Source: Neolewinella xylanilytica (GTDB lineage Bacteria > Bacteroidota > Bacteroidia > Chitinophagales > Saprospiraceae). Taken from it: a stretch of 64,000 bases of DNA. Position numbers and translations under genes: made by a program. Under the pieces are notes generated by a model that was not told the DNA's origin, did no database searches, and saw nothing but the letters and a program-made list of their open reading frames with translations. Of the stretch, positions 34,197 through 43,173 are shown piece after piece. The stretch spans positions 310,001 through 374,000 of the forward strand of contig NZ_PTJC01000007.1 of NCBI RefSeq assembly GCF_002934605.1. Reading direction: 5' to 3'. How positions within the stretch are numbered: position 1 is the first letter of the stretch; the number at the start of each line of letters is the position of its first letter.

Positions 34197-35408
34197 GTGA
34201 GTGGTCAAAAGGGCGGAAACCGGCATGCTTTAGGGTATCTGAAAGGGAGGCTTTCCGTACTGCTCTTCCTCCAATTTGCCGTTTGGTCGAGCTGGCTGAT
34301 CAATTTGGGGACTTACCTGCTCGATACCCTCGAGTTTACGGGCCTGCAGGTAGGCATGATTTACGCGACTAACGCCATTGCCGCTACGGTAGCTCCGCCG
34401 CTAATGGGCTGGTTGGCCGACCGTAGCTACCCCTCCGAACGCCTGATGGGGGTACTGAATGTCATCGGTGGATCGGCGCTGATCGCCTGCTACTTTACGA
34501 CCAGTTTCGGATGGTTTTACGGCTGGATGCTGCTATTCAACCTTTGCTTCATCCCCACTTTCAGCCTCGCGGCGGCCATGTGCTTCTACCACCTGGAGCG
34601 GCCCGCCCAGGAATACCCGCTGATCCGGGTGTGGGGAACGGTATCGTTCATGCTGGTCGGAGTAGCGCTGAGCGTTTTCCAGGTGGAGTACTCCGCCTTG
34701 CCGATACTGTCGGGAGGTATCGTAGCCCTGTTACTGGCGGGGTACTCGTTCTTTTTGCCCCACACGCCGCCGGAACCGGGCTTCAACTGGGCTGCGCTGC
34801 GGGGAGAAGAGGTCCGGAGTATTTTCCGCGAACGGGGCATGGTGGTACTGCTGATCGCGCTCCTGGCAAGTTGCATTCCCTCCTCCTTTTACTATAGCTT
34901 CCTGAATCCATTTCTGAACGAGGTGGGCTGGGAGGCCGCGGCGGCTAAGATGGCGCTCGGGCAGCTGTTCGAGATTGCCGTGGTACTGGCGATGCCGATC
35001 ATTTTCCGGAGGTTTCGTTTTCGGGGCATCATCTTCTGGGGGCTGATGGCCTGGGGGTTGCGCTACTTCGCCTTCGGGATCGGCCGGCCCGGCGACCAGG
35101 AATGGTTACTCTACGCGGGCATCATGGTGCAGGGCGTGGCTTTCGCCTGGATCATCATCGCGGCCCAAATCTACGTCAACAACCGGGTGCCCAGCTACCT
35201 CCGCAATACCGCCCAGGGTTTGATATCCTTCGCCAACCTCGGGCTTGGCGCCTTTCTGGGAAGCTGGATCGCCGGGGAGACGGTGAGTGCGAACCTCCTG
35301 GCGGACGGTACCCATGACTGGTGGTCGATCTGGGTAGTGCCGGGTACGGTAGGAATCGGGGCCGCGGTGTTTTTCTGGGTAGCTTTCCCACGTTCCGGGA
35401 GGTTGTAG
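34197..35408 (+). CDS. MFS transporter, nucleoside:H+ symporter-like
   Basis: A 403-residue permease with about twelve membrane segments. LSVLLFLQFAVWSSWLINLGTYLLDTL and MIYATNAIAATVAPPLMGWLADR match the NupG/XapB-type nucleoside:proton symporters, and FYHLERPAQEYPLIRVWGTVSFMLVG supports this. It probably imports nucleosides across the inner membrane. No ATG is available in a suitable place; the GTG at 34197 gives a normal N-terminus. The gene follows pepF by 50 bases but has its own promoter-like element. Confidence 0.85.
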   Translation: MSGQKGGNRHALGYLKGRLSVLLFLQFAVWSSWLINLGTYLLDTLEFTGLQVGMIYATNAIAATVAPPLMGWLADRSYPSERLMGVLNVIGGSALIACYFTTSFGWFYGWMLLFNLCFIPTFSLAAAMCFYHLERPAQEYPLIRVWGTVSFMLVGVALSVFQVEYSALPILSGGIVALLLAGYSFFLPHTPPEPGFNWAALRGEEVRSIFRERGMVVLLIALLASCIPSSFYYSFLNPFLNEVGWEAAAAKMALGQLFEIAVVLAMPIIFRRFRFRGIIFWGLMAWGLRYFAFGIGRPGDQEWLLYAGIMVQGVAFAWIIIAAQIYVNNRVPSYLRNTAQGLISFANLGLGAFLGSWIAGETVSANLLADGTHDWWSIWVVPGTVGIGAAVFFWVAFPRSGRL

Positions 35409-35438
35409 GAGCCGTTTTCTCTCCTGCGCTCCGGCGCC

Positions 35439-35472
35439 AAAAAAAACCGCCGCGACCTGTAGAGGGCGGCGG
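35439..35472 (-). terminator. Rho-independent terminator of the short AraC gene
   Basis: On the minus strand CCGCCGC (35472-35466 side) pairs with GCGGCGG and is followed by a run of eight T (the A-run at 35439-35446 on the plus strand). It lies 37 bases after the AraC stop and also separates it from the convergent MFS gene. Confidence 0.85.
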
Positions 35473-35508
35473 CGGGGCAAGGCTACAGAGACACTAACAA
35501 ACACAATT

Positions 35509-35916
35509 TCAGTAGTTCTTTCTCGGATTGGCCCGGAACTGAGCGGGGCTCATTTTTTCCATATTGGTGAAGCAGCGGTAAAAGACGGCGCGGCTATTAA
35601 AGCCCGCCATTTGGGCGACGGCTTCCAGGCTAAGGTGGCTCAGATTCTCGTTCCGCAGTAGCAGACGGGCCTCTTCCACGCGGAATTGGTTGATGAAGGC
35701 GCTAAAATGCAGATTGGCTTTTTCGCCAAGGGTTCTGCTCAGCGTTCGGTTGCTGACGTGCAGTTGTCGGGCGATATCCTGCTGTACGAGTTTGGTGTCG
35801 AGGTAGGGTTTTTTCTCCTGCATCAGTCGCAGCAGCCGTTCCCACGTCGCATCGCGCTTCCGATAGGAGCGAGGTGGGTCGATAGGCAAAATGAATGAGT
35901 TTAAAGGTGGTTTCAA
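35509..35916 (-). CDS. Short AraC-type DNA-binding protein, no sensor domain
   Basis: A 135-residue protein that is little more than an AraC HTH domain: KPYLDTKLVQQDIARQLHVSNRTLSRTLGEKANLHFSAFINQFRVEEARLLLRN and SLEAVAQMAGFNSRAVFYRCFTNMEKMSPAQFR. Its sequence runs parallel to the DNA-binding domain of the next gene (36087), including KPYLD, the FN-x-Y/F-INR/QYRVE segment and MAGFNSRAVFY versus ESGFNNKATFY. It may be a 5'-truncated copy of a membrane-type AraC regulator, or a genuine small regulator. No transmembrane sequence is encoded upstream. Confidence 0.8.
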   Translation of the reverse strand: MKPPLNSFILPIDPPRSYRKRDATWERLLRLMQEKKPYLDTKLVQQDIARQLHVSNRTLSRTLGEKANLHFSAFINQFRVEEARLLLRNENLSHLSLEAVAQMAGFNSRAVFYRCFTNMEKMSPAQFRANPRKNY

Positions 35917-36086
35917 TAGTCATCCAAAGGTCTTCCATCGTGAGGGTCCATTGGTCAGGATACCCGCCAATTGACTAAAATTGGCTGAAATCTGACCGGA
36001 TCGGCCGGAATCTTTACACCTTTCGTAACAATACGGACCGCCGGGCCGCGATGGAAGTACGCCGATTATAGAGTCGGTCGGGACGC

Positions 36087-37205
36087 TCAGTTCAATCCGG
36101 ACCGGGAATCGCGGACCTTGCGCAGGGTTCCGGGACTGAGTTTGGAGTACCGCTTGAAGGCCTGGTAAAAAGTGGCTTTGTTGTTGAAGCCAGATTCCGC
36201 GGCGATGCCCTCCATGTTGTAGTGATCGTAGGCTTCGTCCAACAACAATCGCTTGGCGTGCTCCACGCGATATCGGTTAATGTATCGGTTGAAGTGCTGG
36301 CCGCTGCCGGAGTTGATGATGCGGCTCAAATTTCGTTCGCTGATGCGCAGCGCTTCGCTGAGGTTAGCGATCGTCAGCTGTGGGTCGAGATAAGGCTTTT
36401 GCCCGCGTACGTGCCGGTCTACCGTTTCGAAGAGGTGGGGCTGATCGCCATCGGTGTTCGTCCGGGAAATATCGGGCGGCAAGGTCACCGGCTCCTGGAG
36501 GTGAATCGTGTCGGCCAATGCGAACTGCCGCAAGCCATTGATGCTGACGTAATAAATAGAGAGCGTATTCAGCACGGCCCCGAAGATCGTGACGGTGTCC
36601 CACTCTACCGCTATGGGGCCGAAGCGGAGAAAGCTGTAACTGGCGGCCAGGGCACTGATCAAGATTACGGAGATCTTCAGCCAGGTAAGGTTTTTGCCGG
36701 AGAGATCGGAGTAGTACTGCTTGATACCTAGTTGGCTTCGGTTGAGTAAGCGGATAACGAGCCAGGCATAGAGGAGATTCGGGACGATCCCAATTACGGT
36801 ATACACCGAGAAGACGCGCTCGGCCGTCTCCGGATCCCATAAGGGGCCGGAACGGGTGTATTCCACCAGGAATACCGCGGAAACCAACAGGAATTCCGCC
36901 GCGCCGGGTAGGAGGTGCCGCCAATCTCTACGCCAGGACAACTGTCCAGTCAGCGTTCGGATATAGAGGTACAGCAACGGCAGCGAGCTATGCCAGAAGT
37001 AGAGGGGCAACCACCGAAGTTCCGGATAGGCGGTTCCGATAGGAAGCCGGAACAGGAGGAAGGGGACGATGCGCAGGCTCAACGTGAGAATGAAGCATCC
37101 GAGAAGGAGGGTTGGACGCCGGGGTCTGTGGGCCCATAGGATGACCGCGACCAGTAGCAGGCCTTGGATTAAGCCCAGGAGGCTTATCAAGTTGGCTAAG
37201 CGCAT
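36087..37205 (-). CDS. AraC-family regulator with N-terminal membrane domain
   Basis: A 372-residue protein. The first ~225 residues contain about six to seven hydrophobic segments (LLGLIQGLLLVAVILWA, LLLGCFILTLSLRIVPFLLF, YFWHSSLPLLYLYIRT and others). The C-terminus is an AraC DNA-binding domain (LDPQLTIANLSEALRISERNLSRIINSGSGQHFNRYINRYRVEHAKRLL, GIAAESGFNNKATFYQAFKRYSKLSPGTLRK). Such membrane-spanning AraC regulators are common in Bacteroidota and presumably sense an envelope signal. Ligand and target are unknown. Confidence 0.88.
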   Translation of the reverse strand: MRLANLISLLGLIQGLLLVAVILWAHRPRRPTLLLGCFILTLSLRIVPFLLFRLPIGTAYPELRWLPLYFWHSSLPLLYLYIRTLTGQLSWRRDWRHLLPGAAEFLLVSAVFLVEYTRSGPLWDPETAERVFSVYTVIGIVPNLLYAWLVIRLLNRSQLGIKQYYSDLSGKNLTWLKISVILISALAASYSFLRFGPIAVEWDTVTIFGAVLNTLSIYYVSINGLRQFALADTIHLQEPVTLPPDISRTNTDGDQPHLFETVDRHVRGQKPYLDPQLTIANLSEALRISERNLSRIINSGSGQHFNRYINRYRVEHAKRLLLDEAYDHYNMEGIAAESGFNNKATFYQAFKRYSKLSPGTLRKVRDSRSGLN

Positions 37206-37244
37206 CGGGTTTTATTGGTGTTTTTCGCAAGAGCGGGCAACCAA

Positions 37245-37294
37245 TATAAAAAACAAGCCAGTCTTTTCGGAGATGAACCCGAAAAAACTGGCTT
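37245..37294 (-). terminator. Terminator downstream of the TonB receptor gene
   Basis: Read on the minus strand, AAGCCAGT...CCGAAAAG...ACTGGCTT forms a hairpin (37255-37294) followed by GTTTTTTA. It lies about 195 bases after the TonB receptor stop and ahead of the AraC gene. Confidence 0.7.
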
Positions 37295-37487
37295 GGAACA
37301 CGTTTCGATCCTGAGTTAAACTGAGGAGTACCGATTCGCTTGAGACACTTTGAACAAACACTGTTCAATCTACGCGGCAGCGGGGCCAAATCTTGCGTGG
37401 GTAACTTTTCCTTTTGCCGCTTTGGCGGAAAGCGGGATGGAATGGCCGGAATCGCAACAGACCGGGACCTCCTCGTTCAGCCAGCAG

Positions 37488-40031
37488 CTAGAATTCCATG
37501 AGCAGCCGCAGATTCACCCGGCGCCCCGTAAGCCGGTTCGGAACCGCGTATTGCTGCTGGAAAATGGTTTTGATCCAGGTGTTACCGGCCTGGTTGCCTA
37601 CGTTCATCAGGTTGTAAGCTTCCAGGCTAATGAAGGTCGAACGGGTGAAGCGCAGGGGAGACGTAAGAGCGTTGCGGGAGTCTTCGCGGTCGAAGAGGCG
37701 GAGGCTGAACCCGATGTCGATGCGGTGATAGGTATCGAAGCGGAGGGTATTGCGGGTGACCACATTATTACCCTGAATGCCAAAGGGGAGCCCACCGCCG
37801 ACAGTTAGGTTTACGTGGGTGCGGAAGTTGGGATTATCCCGGAGATAGTCCTGGAAGAAGAGCGAGAGCTGGAATAGCTGGTCGGTAGGTCGCGGAACGT
37901 ACGCCTTGTCTTCGTAAATCGGTTCACCGTCCTCGCCCCGGCCGATTACCTCGCGATGCTGTACACCCAGCAAGGTTTCGCGGGCACGCAACAGGCTAAG
38001 GTTGAGCCAGCTGTCGGCTCCGGGTACGAACTCGCCGTTGAGTCGGAAGTCGAGTCCCGCCACGTACCCGCTGGCGTCGTTGAGGCCCGAGTACTGGATG
38101 CGTACGTTCTCGATCTCGTAGCTGACGAGGTCCCACAGTGATTTGTAGTAGGCCTCGGTGATGAGCCGGAACTTTTTGGGATTCCGCTTGCCGTAGTAAA
38201 AGTCGCTGGTTATGCCCCCTACCACGTGGATCGATTTCTGGCTGCGGAGGTCGGTATTCACGGTACCGTCGGGCGCGCGCATCTCGCGGTAGAAGGGTTG
38301 CTGGACGTACAGTCCACCCGCCAGCTTATAAGTGATGTCGGCTGCCTTGCCCAGGGGCTTGTAGAGGAGTTGGGCGCGGGGGCTGACGTCCACCTGTCCG
38401 TTTAAATCCCAGGCTACCGCACGCACGCCGGCACTGAGGCGAATGTCGCCTCGGTCTTCCTGCCGCCAGGTGTAGGTATCCTGGAGAAAGGCACTGAAAC
38501 GGTTGCTAACGATATCGTTCTCCGTTTTCAGGACGCTGAATAGGCGCACCCCGTCTTCGTCGAACGGCAGGCTGTACCCGGCGGAGTCGAGCCGTTCCCA
38601 TTCGTTGATGTAGTCGTTCACCCGTTCGTGCTGCGCCTTTACGCTCCACTGGAGGAAGTGGGCCCGGGTGGTGGCTTCGTCGCCGCCGTTCAGTTCGAGG
38701 CCGCCGCGCAGCTCGGCGTTGTACACCTGGATATCCAGGAGGTTGCGGACGTTTTGTTGTTGCAAGCCGGTCCCCACGATGCTCGTTAGCTCGCCGAAGG
38801 TTTCCGAGCCCAGGTTCGAGTCCAGTTCGCCGAGTACGTAGCGGCCGCCGATGCTGATGGATTCGTTTTCGTTGCTCCGGAAGGCGGAGGTCAGGAACTT
38901 GAGGAAAAGGGGATTCTCGCTGCGTTCCGGAATGTACGTCAGGGAAAGCCCACCCATCTGGGTGAGGAAGTCGTCGCGTTCCGCCCCCTCGAACTGGCTT
39001 TGGAGGACGAGCGTCTGGAAGAAGCCGCCGAAGGCCGTCTGCCGCTGATCGGGGTTGAAGTTGTAGATGCTTTGGTTGTAATTACCAAGCAGGCCGAGTT
39101 GCAGCGTTCGGTTGAAGTCGTAGGTGACGTAGGCCTGGAGGTCAAAGAAGTTAGGCAGGTACTCCCCGGTGGTTTCCAGGGAGCCGAGTAGGTAGCGGGT
39201 GGTTTTGTAGCGGGCGCCGACCAGGTACCGCAGTCGCTGGTAGCTGCTGCGGCCCAGCCGTTTGCTGCCTTCCACGTGGGCGGAGGCGCCGAGCAGGCTG
39301 GCTTCGAGGGAGGCACGGAGGCTATCCGGCCGCTTGTATTTGATGTCGAGTACGGAGGATAGCTTATCGCCGTAGCGGGCCTCGAAGCCCCCGGAGCTGA
39401 AGCTCAGGCTGCGCATCAGTTTGGGGTTGGCGAAAGTGAGTCCTTCCTGCTGTCCCTGGCGGATAAGTTGGGGGCGGTAAATTTCAAAGTCGTTGACGTA
39501 GACGAGGTTTTCGTCGTAGTTGCCGCCGCGCACGTTGTACTGGCTGGTGAGCTCGCCGCCGGCCCCGCTGCTTACGCCGAGCGCGATACTGGGGAGCAGG
39601 CTTTCCAGGTTGCCGGTTACGGAAGGCAGGAGCCGGAGCTGAGCGGGATCTTCCCGGATCATGCCGCCTTCCTCCACCTTACTTTCCCGCACGATGACCT
39701 CCAGGTCGCTCTCCACGGGGGCCAGGGCCACGTCGATCTGCTTGCGGGAGCCGGCGGGGATTTCCTCGACGCTCACTTCCGTTTCCCGGAATCCGATACG
39801 GCTGAACACGAGCACGAACGCTTCTCCCGCGGGCACGGTGGCTACGTAGCGGCCGGTTTCGCTGCTTTCCACGGCGCTGGTTGCCCCCCGGACGTAGATG
39901 GTCGCGAAGTCTACCGGCAGCTCGGTGACCAGGTCGGTCACTTTTCCCGTTACGGTCGCCGTCTCTACTTGGGCGCGGACGCAGGTGCAAAGAAGTACCA
40001 ACAAAGTAAAGAGGGTAGGGCGTAACCGCAT
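37488..40031 (-). CDS. TonB-dependent outer-membrane receptor
   Basis: An 847-residue outer-membrane protein. A signal peptide (about 1-20, ending VRAQ) precedes a carboxypeptidase-regulatory-like domain (ATVTGKVTDLVTELPVDFATIYVRG...ETGRYVATVPAGEAFVLVFSRIGFRE), a plug domain (RLLPSVTGNLESLLPSIALGVSSGAGGELTSQYNVRGGNYDENLVYVNDFEIYRPQ) and a beta-barrel that ends NLRLLMEF with a terminal Phe. It should import a bulky ligand using TonB energy; no SusD partner is adjacent, so a glycan utilisation locus is not indicated. The frame is open 30 codons upstream, but ATG at 40031 starts the signal peptide. Confidence 0.92.
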   Translation of the reverse strand: MRLRPTLFTLLVLLCTCVRAQVETATVTGKVTDLVTELPVDFATIYVRGATSAVESSETGRYVATVPAGEAFVLVFSRIGFRETEVSVEEIPAGSRKQIDVALAPVESDLEVIVRESKVEEGGMIREDPAQLRLLPSVTGNLESLLPSIALGVSSGAGGELTSQYNVRGGNYDENLVYVNDFEIYRPQLIRQGQQEGLTFANPKLMRSLSFSSGGFEARYGDKLSSVLDIKYKRPDSLRASLEASLLGASAHVEGSKRLGRSSYQRLRYLVGARYKTTRYLLGSLETTGEYLPNFFDLQAYVTYDFNRTLQLGLLGNYNQSIYNFNPDQRQTAFGGFFQTLVLQSQFEGAERDDFLTQMGGLSLTYIPERSENPLFLKFLTSAFRSNENESISIGGRYVLGELDSNLGSETFGELTSIVGTGLQQQNVRNLLDIQVYNAELRGGLELNGGDEATTRAHFLQWSVKAQHERVNDYINEWERLDSAGYSLPFDEDGVRLFSVLKTENDIVSNRFSAFLQDTYTWRQEDRGDIRLSAGVRAVAWDLNGQVDVSPRAQLLYKPLGKAADITYKLAGGLYVQQPFYREMRAPDGTVNTDLRSQKSIHVVGGITSDFYYGKRNPKKFRLITEAYYKSLWDLVSYEIENVRIQYSGLNDASGYVAGLDFRLNGEFVPGADSWLNLSLLRARETLLGVQHREVIGRGEDGEPIYEDKAYVPRPTDQLFQLSLFFQDYLRDNPNFRTHVNLTVGGGLPFGIQGNNVVTRNTLRFDTYHRIDIGFSLRLFDREDSRNALTSPLRFTRSTFISLEAYNLMNVGNQAGNTWIKTIFQQQYAVPNRLTGRRVNLRLLMEF

Positions 40032-40197
40032 CGGTAAGGAGTAAGAGAAAACCAACGCCGAAAGTACGACGCTTGGTGCTCGTGCCGCGACAAACCCGGC
40101 TCCCCTGTAAGTACGCCCCACCCGCGCGCCGCCGCCCGTTGCGCAACCTACGCCGAAGGCGAGGCATTATGGTAGTATACACCAGGCATGCAGCATC

Positions 40198-40797
40198 ATG
40201 GAGCACTTCATCACTTACCTACAGCGATACGGCCACCTTACCCCACAGGATAGCGCGCGCATCCGGGAGGTAACCCGGTCCATCAGCCTGCCCAAAGCGA
40301 CCAAGCTGTCGGAAGCCGCCCGAATCCCCCAGGAGCTCTGGTTTGTGGTGGATGGCGTGACCCGGGTGTACTACTACACCGACACGGGAAAGGAAGTGAC
40401 CAAGTACTTCATCGACAATGGGAACATCACGACGGACGGTAGCAGCTACCTCTACCGTTTGCCGACGACGGCGTACGTAGAAACGGTCACCGACTGTAAG
40501 CTGCTGTCTATTTCCCGCTCGGCGTTTGAGAAACTGGCAGAAAGCATACCCAGCTGGAACGAGCTCTTTCTACACCTTCTTGCCCACGGAATGACCCAGA
40601 AGGTGGATCGCATCAGTCCCATGCTTTCCGAAACCGCGGAGGAACGTTATCTCCATTTTCTGCAGCGTTTTCCCGACCTCCATAACCGCATTCCGCTGCA
40701 CCTGCTCGCCTCGTACATTGGAGTAACCAAATCCTCGCTCAGCCGTATCCGTCGTAGCCTGGTGCCAACGCAGAACGGGGTAGGAACGGATGATTAG
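40198..40797 (+). CDS. Crp/Fnr-family transcriptional regulator
   Basis: A 199-residue protein with a cyclic-nucleotide-binding-like barrel (LPKATKLSEAARIPQELWFVVDGVTRVYYYTDTGKEVTKYFIDNGNI) and a C-terminal HTH (IPLHLLASYIGVTKSSLSRIRRSLV). No cAMP-specific residues are evident. It sits 64 bases upstream of an SDR gene on the same strand and probably regulates it, a layout mirrored by the AraC/SDR pair at 21928-23605. Confidence 0.88.
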   Translation: MEHFITYLQRYGHLTPQDSARIREVTRSISLPKATKLSEAARIPQELWFVVDGVTRVYYYTDTGKEVTKYFIDNGNITTDGSSYLYRLPTTAYVETVTDCKLLSISRSAFEKLAESIPSWNELFLHLLAHGMTQKVDRISPMLSETAEERYLHFLQRFPDLHNRIPLHLLASYIGVTKSSLSRIRRSLVPTQNGVGTDD

Positions 40798-40861
40798 TTG
40801 CCATTTGGCAACGGGAGCCGGATGGTGACCCCAGACCTTTGGGGAAACCAAACGATTCAAT

Positions 40862-41599
40862 ATGAAATACGCATTCGTAACCGGCGCCAACCGCAGTATC
40901 GGACTCGAAGTGACTCGCCAGCTCCTACAACGGAACGTCTATGTTTACCTCGGGTGCCGTGACCTTGACAGGGGGCAAGCCGCGGTAGCCGAACTGAAGG
41001 AGCAGGGACTCTTGCAGGTGGAAGCCGTCGTCGTAGACATCAGTAATCCCGACAGCGTGCGGGCCGCGAAGGAAACCGTAACCAACCGGGGGACCGGACT
41101 GGATATCCTGATAAACAACGCCGGTATTTCGGGCGGTATGCAGCAAGGGGCCCTGACGATGGACGTAGCCGCGATCAGGGAGGTTTACGATACCAATCTC
41201 TTCGGGACGATCGACATGGTACAAAACTTCTACCCCCTGCTACGGGAGTCGTCGCAGCCCGTAATCGTGAATGTTACCTCCGGGCTGGGCTCACTGACGC
41301 TGCACCACGACCCGTCGTGGAAGTACTACCCATATAAGCACCCTGCCTACGGGCCCTCCAAGACCGCGCTGAATGCGTATACTACCGTGCTGGCATACGA
41401 GCTGCGCGACACCGCCTTCAAGGTCAACGTGGTAGATCCGGGCTACACAGCCACGGCATTCAATAACTTCTCGGGGCCGAATGACGTATCCGTCGGTGCC
41501 GGCCGCATCGTGGATTTTGCTCTGCCGGGACCCGATGGACCGACGGGGCAATTCATCAGTTACGATAATAATCCGGAGACGGGCATCAGTCCCTGGTAA
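40862..41599 (+). CDS. SDR-family NAD(P)-dependent oxidoreductase
   Basis: A 245-residue short-chain dehydrogenase. TGANRSIGL is the cofactor loop, NNAG is present, and the active site reads Ser (NVTSGLGSL) with Tyr and Lys in YGPSK. One glycine of the usual TGxxxGIG loop is replaced by Ser (RSIG). It resembles the SDR at 22871 across its length, so the two are paralogues. A strong hairpin between the stop and the convergent sirtuin gene should end both transcripts. Confidence 0.9.
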   Translation: MKYAFVTGANRSIGLEVTRQLLQRNVYVYLGCRDLDRGQAAVAELKEQGLLQVEAVVVDISNPDSVRAAKETVTNRGTGLDILINNAGISGGMQQGALTMDVAAIREVYDTNLFGTIDMVQNFYPLLRESSQPVIVNVTSGLGSLTLHHDPSWKYYPYKHPAYGPSKTALNAYTTVLAYELRDTAFKVNVVDPGYTATAFNNFSGPNDVSVGAGRIVDFALPGPDGPTGQFISYDNNPETGISPW

Positions 41600-41624
41600 T
41601 TTATCGTCCTGATTTACACAAATG

Positions 41625-41656
41625 ACGCGCGCCGCCCGGTACCGGACGGCGCGCGT
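41625..41656. terminator. Strong hairpin between convergent SDR and sirtuin genes
   Basis: ACGCGCGCCG (41625-41634) pairs perfectly with CGGCGCGCGT (41647-41656), with an inner CCGG/CCGG. The T-run is weak (GGTGTTT), so termination efficiency is uncertain, but its position 26 bases after one stop and 20 before the other fits a shared terminator. Confidence 0.65.
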
Positions 41657-41676
41657 GGTGTTTCGGCGGGTAGCGT

Positions 41677-42378
41677 TTACAGGAGTTCCCGCAGCAGCTT
41701 GGCGGCTTCCGTCATTCCTTCGCTCCCACCCATTTCCAGGACGTGCAAATGCTTACGGGCTCGCAACTCGTAACTCACCGACGGGCTGGGATCGATGTAA
41801 ATGACCGGTGCCGTGTCGGGCGCAAAGCCCACCAGTCCCGCCGCGGGGTACACCTGCAGGGAAGTGCCGATGATGATCACCGCATCGGCGGTCTGCACTT
41901 CCTCTGCCGCCCGCTCGATCATGGGTACGGCCTCGCCGAACCAGACGATGTGGGGGCGAAGTTGGTTGCCCGCTTCGTCGAGGTCGCCGATCGCGAGATC
42001 TCCGGTCCAGCTGATTTCCCCGTCTTCGCGGTGGACCGGCCGCACCTTGGTCAGCTCGCCGTGGAGGTGCAGCACCCGGGTGGAGCCGCCCCGCTCGTGG
42101 AGATCGTCCACGTTCTGGGTGATAACCGTAACCCGGTAGTCTTTTTCCAGCGCTGCGATGCGGCGGTGACCCGGGTTCGGCTGAGCCGCGGACAATTGGG
42201 CACGGCGCAGATTATAAAAGCGCATGACCAGTTCCGGGTCACGAGCGAAGGCCTCGGGGGTGGCTACGTCCTCCACGCGGTGCTCTTCCCACAGGCCGTT
42301 GGCGTCGCGGAAGGTCTTCAGGCCGGATTCGGCGCTGATACCGGCGCCGGAGAGCACTACGAGGTGGGACTTGGGCAT
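41677..42378 (-). CDS. NAD-dependent protein deacylase, sirtuin class III-like
   Basis: A 233-residue SIR2-family enzyme. GAGISAESGLKTFRDANGLWE is the NAD-binding start, TQNVDDLHERGG and LHLHGEL hold the catalytic His region, and GTSLQVYPAAGL closes the fold. FYNLRR places the Tyr and Arg that class III (SIRT5-like) enzymes use to accept succinyl or malonyl lysine. The four zinc cysteines of most sirtuins are absent; many Bacteroidota homologues lack them too. The frame is open 97 codons upstream inside the neighbouring gene, so ATG at 42378 is chosen. It follows the enoyl-CoA hydratase gene by 14 bases. Confidence 0.9.
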   Translation of the reverse strand: MPKSHLVVLSGAGISAESGLKTFRDANGLWEEHRVEDVATPEAFARDPELVMRFYNLRRAQLSAAQPNPGHRRIAALEKDYRVTVITQNVDDLHERGGSTRVLHLHGELTKVRPVHREDGEISWTGDLAIGDLDEAGNQLRPHIVWFGEAVPMIERAAEEVQTADAVIIIGTSLQVYPAAGLVGFAPDTAPVIYIDPSPSVSYELRARKHLHVLEMGGSEGMTEAAKLLRELL

Positions 42379-42392
42379 GGGCAGGGACGACT

Positions 42393-43151
42393 TTACTTTT
42401 TCTTTAGCTTGGCCAGGGCGGCCTTGGCATCCGGTTGCAGCACGAGTTGCCCGGTTATGCCGGCCCGTTCGGCGAGGTCTTGCGGCCAATGATCGGTGCC
42501 GCTCCAGAGACTGCGCTTGAGTCGGGTGGTGGCGGTGGCGCTTTGATTGGCCAGTCGGATGACGAATACCCGGGCGTTGCGGAAAAGTTCCTCGGGGCCG
42601 TCGTAGACCTTTTGGTACAATCCTTTTTCCCGTGCCCACTTGGCTTCTTTCCATTCGGTGTCGAGGCACATCTCACTGGCGGCGGCCAGTCCCATTTTGC
42701 GGATCAGGGCGGGCAGGATCACGAAGGGGCCGATGGCGATAGCGAGTTCACTTAGTTTGACCTGAGCGGCGCGGCAGCCGATGCAGTAATCCGCCGCGGC
42801 GGCTATACCGACTCCGCCGCCGATGGCTTTACCCTGCACGGCGACCACGATCGGCTTGGGGCAGCGGCGCATGGCGAGGATCACGTTGGCAAAACCCATG
42901 AAGAACTGCTGCCCGGCCTCTTCGTCCTGGATGGTTAGTAATTCGTCAAAATTAGCACCGGCGCAGAAGGTATCCTCTCCCGCGCTCCGGAGCAGGATCG
43001 CCTTTACTTCGTCGTTCCGGCCTGCCGCGTCGATGTGGTTGACGAGCTCCGCCAGTAGGTGGGCGGGCATGCTGTTGTGGGCGGGGTGCGAGAAAATGAT
43101 CCGGACCCAATTGTCGCGGTGGTCGGAAATAACACTGCCTTGGTTGCTCAT
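42393..43151 (-). CDS. Enoyl-CoA hydratase/isomerase family protein
   Basis: A 252-residue crotonase-fold enzyme. AGANFDELLTI and AVQGKAIGGGVGIAAAADYCIG form the two oxyanion-hole segments, and KLSELAIAIGPFVILPALIRKMG follows. Crotonases act on CoA thioesters; the second catalytic glutamate is not clearly at the hydratase position, so isomerase or other activity is possible. ATG at 43151 is chosen over an upstream Pro/His-rich extension. The upstream region contains repeated ACACATCGGATGTGT-type palindromes. The sirtuin gene follows in the same direction and may be co-transcribed. Confidence 0.87.
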   Translation of the reverse strand: MSNQGSVISDHRDNWVRIIFSHPAHNSMPAHLLAELVNHIDAAGRNDEVKAILLRSAGEDTFCAGANFDELLTIQDEEAGQQFFMGFANVILAMRRCPKPIVVAVQGKAIGGGVGIAAAADYCIGCRAAQVKLSELAIAIGPFVILPALIRKMGLAAASEMCLDTEWKEAKWAREKGLYQKVYDGPEELFRNARVFVIRLANQSATATTRLKRSLWSGTDHWPQDLAERAGITGQLVLQPDAKAALAKLKKK

Positions 43152-43173
43152 GGGGGTGAAGGTAGGGGGTGGG

